DNA of 8,535 nucleotides, taken from assembly GCA_002505945.1 (NCBI GenBank), contig DAWM01000073.1:21706-30240 (forward strand), read 5' to 3'. A program made the translations under genes and the position numbers. The stretch's first letter is position 1, and each line of letters starts with the position of its first letter. Source of the stretch: Candidatus Woesearchaeota archaeon UBA119 (GTDB taxonomy: Archaea; Nanobdellota; Nanobdellia; Woesearchaeales; UBA119). Below are positions 5,457 to 8,535 of this stretch, one piece after another. The notes under the pieces are model-generated. The model did not search any database. It was given only the letters and a program-made list of their open reading frames with translations, and was not told where the DNA came from.

Positions 5457-6410
5457 ATGAATATTGTTGATAGAATTGTGAAGGATGCTAAAAGAAATCC
5501 GAAAAGGATTGTTTTTCCAGAAACAGATGATGAAAGGGTAATTGAGGGTGTGAGAAAGATTTCTAAAGAGGGGGTTGCTTTTCCTGTTCTGATTGGGAAT
5601 AAGAAAAAGCTGGTTAGCAAGATAAATGATAAAAAGGCTATGAAGAAGATAACTATAATTGAGCCTGAATTCAGCAATCAATATTTTATTTCCTTAATTA
5701 AGGAAAAACTGGGGAAGAATGCTTCTATATATCTGAATGACAAGGTTTATTATGGGCTTTATTTGATGGAGATAGGAGAAGCAGACGCATTGATTTCTGG
5801 GGCGGCTCATACCACCGCTCATACAGTAAGAGCGGCATTGAAGATGATTGGCATGAGAAGGGATGTTAAACGGATTTCAAGTTATTTTATAATCTCAAAA
5901 GAGGAGAATAATTATTTGTTTGCTGATTGCGCTATAAACATCATGCCTAATGAGAAAGAATTGGCTGAGATTGCTTTCCTCACATGTAAGTCTGCTGAAC
6001 AGATTGGGATTATGGATAAAAGGATTGCTTTCATTTCTTTTTCCACTAAGGGCTCTGCCCAACATCCTTCTTTGGAGAGGATTAGAAAGGCAGTAACTCT
6101 GGCAAGAAACAAGATAAAGAAAGCAAAGGTTGATGGGGAGCTCCAGATTGATGCTGCTATTGTGCCTGAGGTTGCAATAAGAAAATGCCCTGATTCTCCT
6201 ATAAAGGGAAAGGCAAATATCCTCATCTTTCCAGACCTGCAATCTGGAAATATTGCTTATAAGATGGCTGAGCGCTTTGGCAGGTATGAAGCGATAGGTC
6301 CAATCATACAGGGTTTGAATAAGCCAGTCAATGATTTGTCTAGGGGCTGTAATGCCAAGGATATTTTCTATGTAGCGGCAATCACTTCAAAGCAATTAAA
6401 CAAAGAATAA
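5457..6410 (+). CDS. pta: Phosphate acetyltransferase
   Basis: Pta reversibly converts acetyl-CoA and phosphate to acetyl phosphate and CoA in the cytoplasm. The 317 residues from ATG 5457 match the short class I family, about 330 residues. The N-terminus reads NPKRIVFPE followed by DERV. Downstream come SGAAHTTAHTVRAAL, ADCAINIMPN, FISFSTKGSA, VPEVA and NILIFPDLQSGNIAYK. The C-terminal motif NDLSRGCNAKD contains Ser, Arg and Asp spaced as S309, R310 and D316 of the Methanosarcina thermophila enzyme. ATG 5457 gives the usual family N-terminus and has AGAGG upstream; a GTG at 5430 in the same frame would add nine residues and lies close to the predicted transcription start. ackA follows 12 bases after the stop, forming the standard acetate pair. 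Confidence 0.95.
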   Translation: MNIVDRIVKDAKRNPKRIVFPETDDERVIEGVRKISKEGVAFPVLIGNKKKLVSKINDKKAMKKITIIEPEFSNQYFISLIKEKLGKNASIYLNDKVYYGLYLMEIGEADALISGAAHTTAHTVRAALKMIGMRRDVKRISSYFIISKEENNYLFADCAINIMPNEKELAEIAFLTCKSAEQIGIMDKRIAFISFSTKGSAQHPSLERIRKAVTLARNKIKKAKVDGELQIDAAIVPEVAIRKCPDSPIKGKANILIFPDLQSGNIAYKMAERFGRYEAIGPIIQGLNKPVNDLSRGCNAKDIFYVAAITSKQLNKE

Positions 6411-6416
6411 GAGGAG
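6411..6416 (+). promoter_or_regulatory. Shine-Dalgarno of ackA
   Basis: GAGGAG begins directly after the pta stop and ends 6 bases before the ackA ATG. This fixes the ackA start and supports expression from one pta-ackA transcript. Confidence 0.75.
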
Positions 6417-6422
6417 ATATAA

Positions 6423-7610
6423 ATGGATGATAACAAGATTTTGGTAATAAACAGCGGATCAAGTAGCATAAAGTTTCAGGTTATTTCCTTGCCCTCAGAA
6501 GAGGTTTTGATAAAGGGATTATGCGATGCTATTGGGCAGGAGCATGCAGAGATAAGGTATGAAACAAGCGGAAAAAAGAAAAAAACAGATGCCAAACCCA
6601 ATAATCATGAGGAAGCATTAAAGGATGTTATTGAGATTATAAAGCAAGAGGATATTGTTGCTTCGCTTGACGAACTTAAAGGCATAGGGCATAGGGCGGT
6701 TCATGGCGGGGAAATGTTTAAAGAGCCCAGCTTGATAACAGATAAGTTGATTAAAAAGATGGAAAAGCTTAATCATTTAGCGCCTCTTCATAATCCTCCT
6801 AATGTGCTTGGGATGAAGATTCTAAGCGAAGTAGCACCTAGTATAAAACAGGTGGCTGTTTTTGATACTGGATTTCATTCTGGAATGCCTAAAAGGGCTT
6901 ATCTTTATGGGCTGCCTTTAGGGTTATATGAAGAGGATGGGATAAGAAGGTATGGTTTTCATGGTACAAGCCATAAGTATATTGGATTGAGGGTAAGCAA
7001 GTTGATGGAGAGGCCTTTTGAAGAGCTGAGGATTATATCTTGCCATTTGGGGAATGGGGCGAGTATCACTGCTATTAAGAACGGAAAGAGTATTGATACA
7101 TCCATGGGTTTGACGCCTTTGGAAGGTTTGGTTATGGGGACAAGATGCGGGGATATAGATCCTGCGATTCCTGGTTTTCTGCAGAAGGAAAAGGGGCTTT
7201 CTGTAGAGGAGATTGATAACCTGCTGAATAAGAAGTCAGGGCTGCTGGGGCTTAGCGGGATTAGCGCTGATATGCGAATGGTAAAAGAGAGGGCTTTGGA
7301 GGGGGATGAAAAAGCGAAAACTGCTAGAGATGTTTATGCTTATAGGGTTAAGAAATATATTGGAGCTTATATTGCTGCGATGGGGAGCGTTGATGCCGTT
7401 GCATTCACTGCTGGAATTGGGGAGAATGAACCTTTGATAAGGGAGATGATTTTAGAGGGCTTAGAAGGGCTTGGGATTATATTGGATAAGGATAAGAACA
7501 TGAAATCTCAGGTGAAGATTAGCTCTGGGGATTCCAAGGTTAGGATTTTTGTGATTCCAACCAATGAAGAGCTTATGATTGCTAGGGAAACCATGAATAT
7601 CGTAGAATAG
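6423..7610 (+). CDS. ackA: Acetate kinase
   Basis: AckA transfers phosphate from acetyl phosphate to ADP, yielding acetate and ATP; with Pta it forms the substrate-level phosphorylation route from acetyl-CoA. The 395 residues are normal full length and follow Methanosarcina thermophila numbering closely. The N-terminal NSGSSSIKF holds the phosphate-loop Asn. R91 lies in GHRAVHGGE, H123 in LAPLHNPP, D148 in VFDTGFH, H180 in YGFHGTSH and R241 in MGTRCGDIDP. FTAGIGEN and the final TNEEL, with the metal-site Glu at 383, complete the active site. Every known catalytic residue is present. One small difference is Cys instead of the usual Ser after R241. Converting acetyl-CoA to acetate in archaea more often uses an ADP-forming acetyl-CoA synthetase, so this pair may have come from bacteria (inference). 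Confidence 0.97.
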   Translation: MDDNKILVINSGSSSIKFQVISLPSEEVLIKGLCDAIGQEHAEIRYETSGKKKKTDAKPNNHEEALKDVIEIIKQEDIVASLDELKGIGHRAVHGGEMFKEPSLITDKLIKKMEKLNHLAPLHNPPNVLGMKILSEVAPSIKQVAVFDTGFHSGMPKRAYLYGLPLGLYEEDGIRRYGFHGTSHKYIGLRVSKLMERPFEELRIISCHLGNGASITAIKNGKSIDTSMGLTPLEGLVMGTRCGDIDPAIPGFLQKEKGLSVEEIDNLLNKKSGLLGLSGISADMRMVKERALEGDEKAKTARDVYAYRVKKYIGAYIAAMGSVDAVAFTAGIGENEPLIREMILEGLEGLGIILDKDKNMKSQVKISSGDSKVRIFVIPTNEELMIARETMNIVE

Positions 7611-7625
7611 GGCTCAGCTACATCC

Positions 7626-8072
7626 TCAGTTATATTTTTCATCAATAAGTTTGGCTTTGCTTTCCATTCCCACTTCAGAATAGGCTGCTTTTTCTGTTCT
7701 CATTGATGCACAGGGGATATTAAAGCCGTCTAAATCAGCATAAACCTTGCTTAATCTTTTTGTGTACAAGCCATCCTTTGGCTCTGCAATAAGCTGCACT
7801 TTTATTCCGTCTATTTCCAAAACCAACTTCTCAATGCTGCCCGAATGGGTAACGCTTTTTTCTTTCAATAAATCCTCTGAGATATGGGTAGAAAAGAGCT
7901 GCTTGAAAGCTCGAATCCCTTTAGAATCAGTAACAATGTTTATGTCTTGAGGTTCTAAATCAAAGCCGTGGAGAGCGAGGTTTACTGAACCCACTACGCT
8001 CCAGTTTATCTCTTTTATGCCCACAATAAAAAAAATAAATTTCAAGACCTTCTTGAATTTTTCATCCAGCAT
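7626..8072 (-). CDS. Nucleotidyltransferase-fold protein, probably catalytically degenerate
   Basis: A 148-residue protein of the minimal nucleotidyltransferase (MNT/AbiEii-like) fold. WSVVGSVNLALHG (24-36) is the Gly-Ser turn and helix, and EPQDINIVTD (40-49) is the catalytic strand. Active members read DID here; this protein has Asp43-Ile-Asn45. The strand that normally carries the third carboxylate reads DGIKVQLIAE (88-97), with Gln93 where Asp or Glu is expected. D43 remains. The ending, with NIPCASMRTEKAAY and a final helix, is family-like. Two losses suggest a non-catalytic or altered protein, though I placed these residues by eye. It converges on ackA with only 15 bases between stops. 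Its substrate is unknown; relatives include tRNA- or protein-modifying enzymes and toxin-antitoxin components. Confidence 0.72.
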   Translation of the reverse strand: MLDEKFKKVLKFIFFIVGIKEINWSVVGSVNLALHGFDLEPQDINIVTDSKGIRAFKQLFSTHISEDLLKEKSVTHSGSIEKLVLEIDGIKVQLIAEPKDGLYTKRLSKVYADLDGFNIPCASMRTEKAAYSEVGMESKAKLIDEKYN

Positions 8073-8116
8073 GTTTTGGCCAGGATACTCTTTATATCTA
8101 TTTTAAGGGCTTTTTA

Positions 8117-8124
8117 TTTATAAA
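8117..8124 (-). promoter_or_regulatory. TATA-like element for the nucleotidyltransferase-fold gene
   Basis: TTTATAAA, symmetric on both strands, is centred about 48 bases before the ATG at 8072. It would place the transcript start about 20 bases ahead of the gene. A second AT-rich element, minus-strand AGATATAAAG near 8100-8091, is close enough for a leaderless start. Either implies the gene has its own promoter, separate from the RHH gene upstream. Confidence 0.4.
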
Positions 8125-8179
8125 TGTATTTGTTTTGGAGGATATAATAGAGATTAATGTTGAATGTAATTTTTTTGGC

Positions 8180-8202
8180 TCCGGTAAGTCTTACAAACCG
8201 GA
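8180..8202. repeat. Inverted repeat TCCGGT/ACCGGA just downstream of the RHH gene
   Basis: A 6-bp perfect stem (8180-8185 with 8197-8202) encloses 11 bases; an overlapping alternative stem pairs GTAAG with CTTAC (8184-8194). It begins 5 bases beyond the RHH stop on the minus strand. The adjacent homopolymer reads as T on the plus strand and A on the minus strand, so it is not a standard terminator for the RHH gene. Confidence 0.4.
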
Positions 8203-8207
8203 AGAAA

Positions 8208-8465
8208 TTATTTGAGTTTATCTAATTTCTCAAATGCTTTTTCTCTAAGTTGCTCAAGCTTTTCATCATCTGTTTTTTTATCTGAAGCGCCTTTTATCCT
8301 AGATATCTCTATCATTGCTTCCTTTAGTTTGAAGTTCTCAATCTTTTCTCTAAGAGCGTTGCGAATAAACTCTGTCCGGCTCTGGTAACCTGCTTTTTTA
8401 ACAATACTATCAATACTTTTCAAGAAACGATTCTCTAGCCTAAGGGTGATTGTTTCAGTAGCCAT
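8208..8465 (-). CDS. Ribbon-helix-helix (CopG/Arc-type) DNA-binding protein
   Basis: An 85-residue predicted dimeric DNA-binding protein. The N-terminal strand ETITLRL (4-10) would pair between subunits and insert in the major groove. Helix A spans about 11-24, and GYQSRTEFIRNALREKI (26-42) is the classic turn plus second helix of this fold. The remaining half is charged and helical (EKLEQLREKAFEKLDKLK at the end), possibly for oligomerisation or partner binding. I chose the ATG at 8465 because ETITLRL is normally within a few residues of the N-terminus; an in-frame ATG at 8519 would add 18 residues unlike the family. TTTTTATGATATC about 30 bases upstream suggests a leaderless mRNA. An inverted repeat flanks this promoter. 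It could be a self-regulating repressor or an antitoxin. Confidence 0.85.
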   Translation of the reverse strand: MATETITLRLENRFLKSIDSIVKKAGYQSRTEFIRNALREKIENFKLKEAMIEISRIKGASDKKTDDEKLEQLREKAFEKLDKLK

Positions 8466-8496
8466 ATATCTTTTGTATATCTGAAAGATATCATAA

Positions 8497-8535
8497 AAAT
8501 CCACTACGAGTTCATACACTTTAACAAGTGGATTT
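8497..8535. repeat. 9-bp inverted repeat at the RHH promoter (candidate operator)
   Basis: AAATCCACT (8497-8505) is matched by its reverse complement AGTGGATTT (8527-8535), with 21 bases between the arms. The inner arm begins 32 bases upstream of the RHH ATG and touches its TATA-like element. The outer arm ends at the window edge and may extend further. RHH proteins bind repeated or inverted half-sites and often repress their own genes, so an operator is the simplest reading. A hairpin at the end of an upstream gene is the main alternative. Confidence 0.5.

Noticed and set aside
5378..5677. Upstream extension of the RNase P subunit frame to 200 codons
   Set aside because: The extra residues are antisense to pta and hydrophobic. 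Rpp21 proteins are about 100-120 residues, and MKRRTSKQERK is a typical beginning.
5895..6242. Two minus-strand frames of 104 and 115 codons inside pta
   Set aside because: They are antisense to the conserved Pta core, and neither shows motifs or a ribosome binding site.
7747..7950. 67-codon plus-strand frame inside the nucleotidyltransferase-fold gene
   Set aside because: It is antisense to the family motifs DIN and EIDGIKVQ and has no supporting features.

Overview
The window looks like a piece of an archaeal chromosome, most likely from a DPANN-type archaeon (Woesearchaeota/Pacearchaeota-like). The domain call rests on a Hef helicase-nuclease, an archaeal RNase P subunit of the Rpp21/Rpr2 type, a Dph2 (diphthamide) fragment, a HAN-like DHH nuclease and TATA-like elements near gene starts. 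The DPANN call is inference: it rests on the AT-rich compact layout, the small proteins and the pairing of archaeal information genes with a bacterial-type acetate module. No rRNA, tRNA, CRISPR array or insertion sequence is visible.

Plus-strand block 1-4790. The window opens inside hef, at Walker A of the helicase. A Thermotoga-type single-cluster ferredoxin follows, then a DHH/DHHA1 nuclease with an N-terminal OB fold. That nuclease resembles the Hef-associated nuclease (HAN) but lacks the N-terminal zinc finger and S1 domains described for the Pyrococcus protein. Its stop overlaps the start of an unidentified multi-pass membrane protein (ATGA). Two bases after the membrane protein comes the first quarter of Dph2, which ends abruptly just after the first Fe-S cysteine. 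Hef and the DHH nuclease probably act together at stalled replication forks.

Minus-strand block 4858-5377. The RNase P zinc-ribbon subunit (100 aa) is followed by about 115 bases with an imperfect palindrome and a TATA-like element. After these comes a previously untracked 33-codon ORF that ends just before an oligo-T run.

Plus-strand block 5457-7610. pta and ackA are separated by 12 bases and convert acetyl-CoA to acetate plus ATP. They share with the RNase P gene a short divergent promoter region built around a perfect 18-bp palindrome. With the ferredoxin, these genes fit a fermentative, acetate-producing lifestyle (inference).

Minus-strand block 7626-8465. A ribbon-helix-helix regulator has a 9-bp inverted repeat flanking its promoter. 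Downstream of it is a nucleotidyltransferase-fold protein whose second and third catalytic carboxylates appear to be replaced.

The points most worth a second look are: the hef/HAN linkage with a shortened HAN; an ERK-to-EFK change in the Hef nuclease motif; the truncated dph2; the new small ORF; the palindromic divergent promoter; and the degenerate nucleotidyltransferase next to a self-regulating RHH gene.
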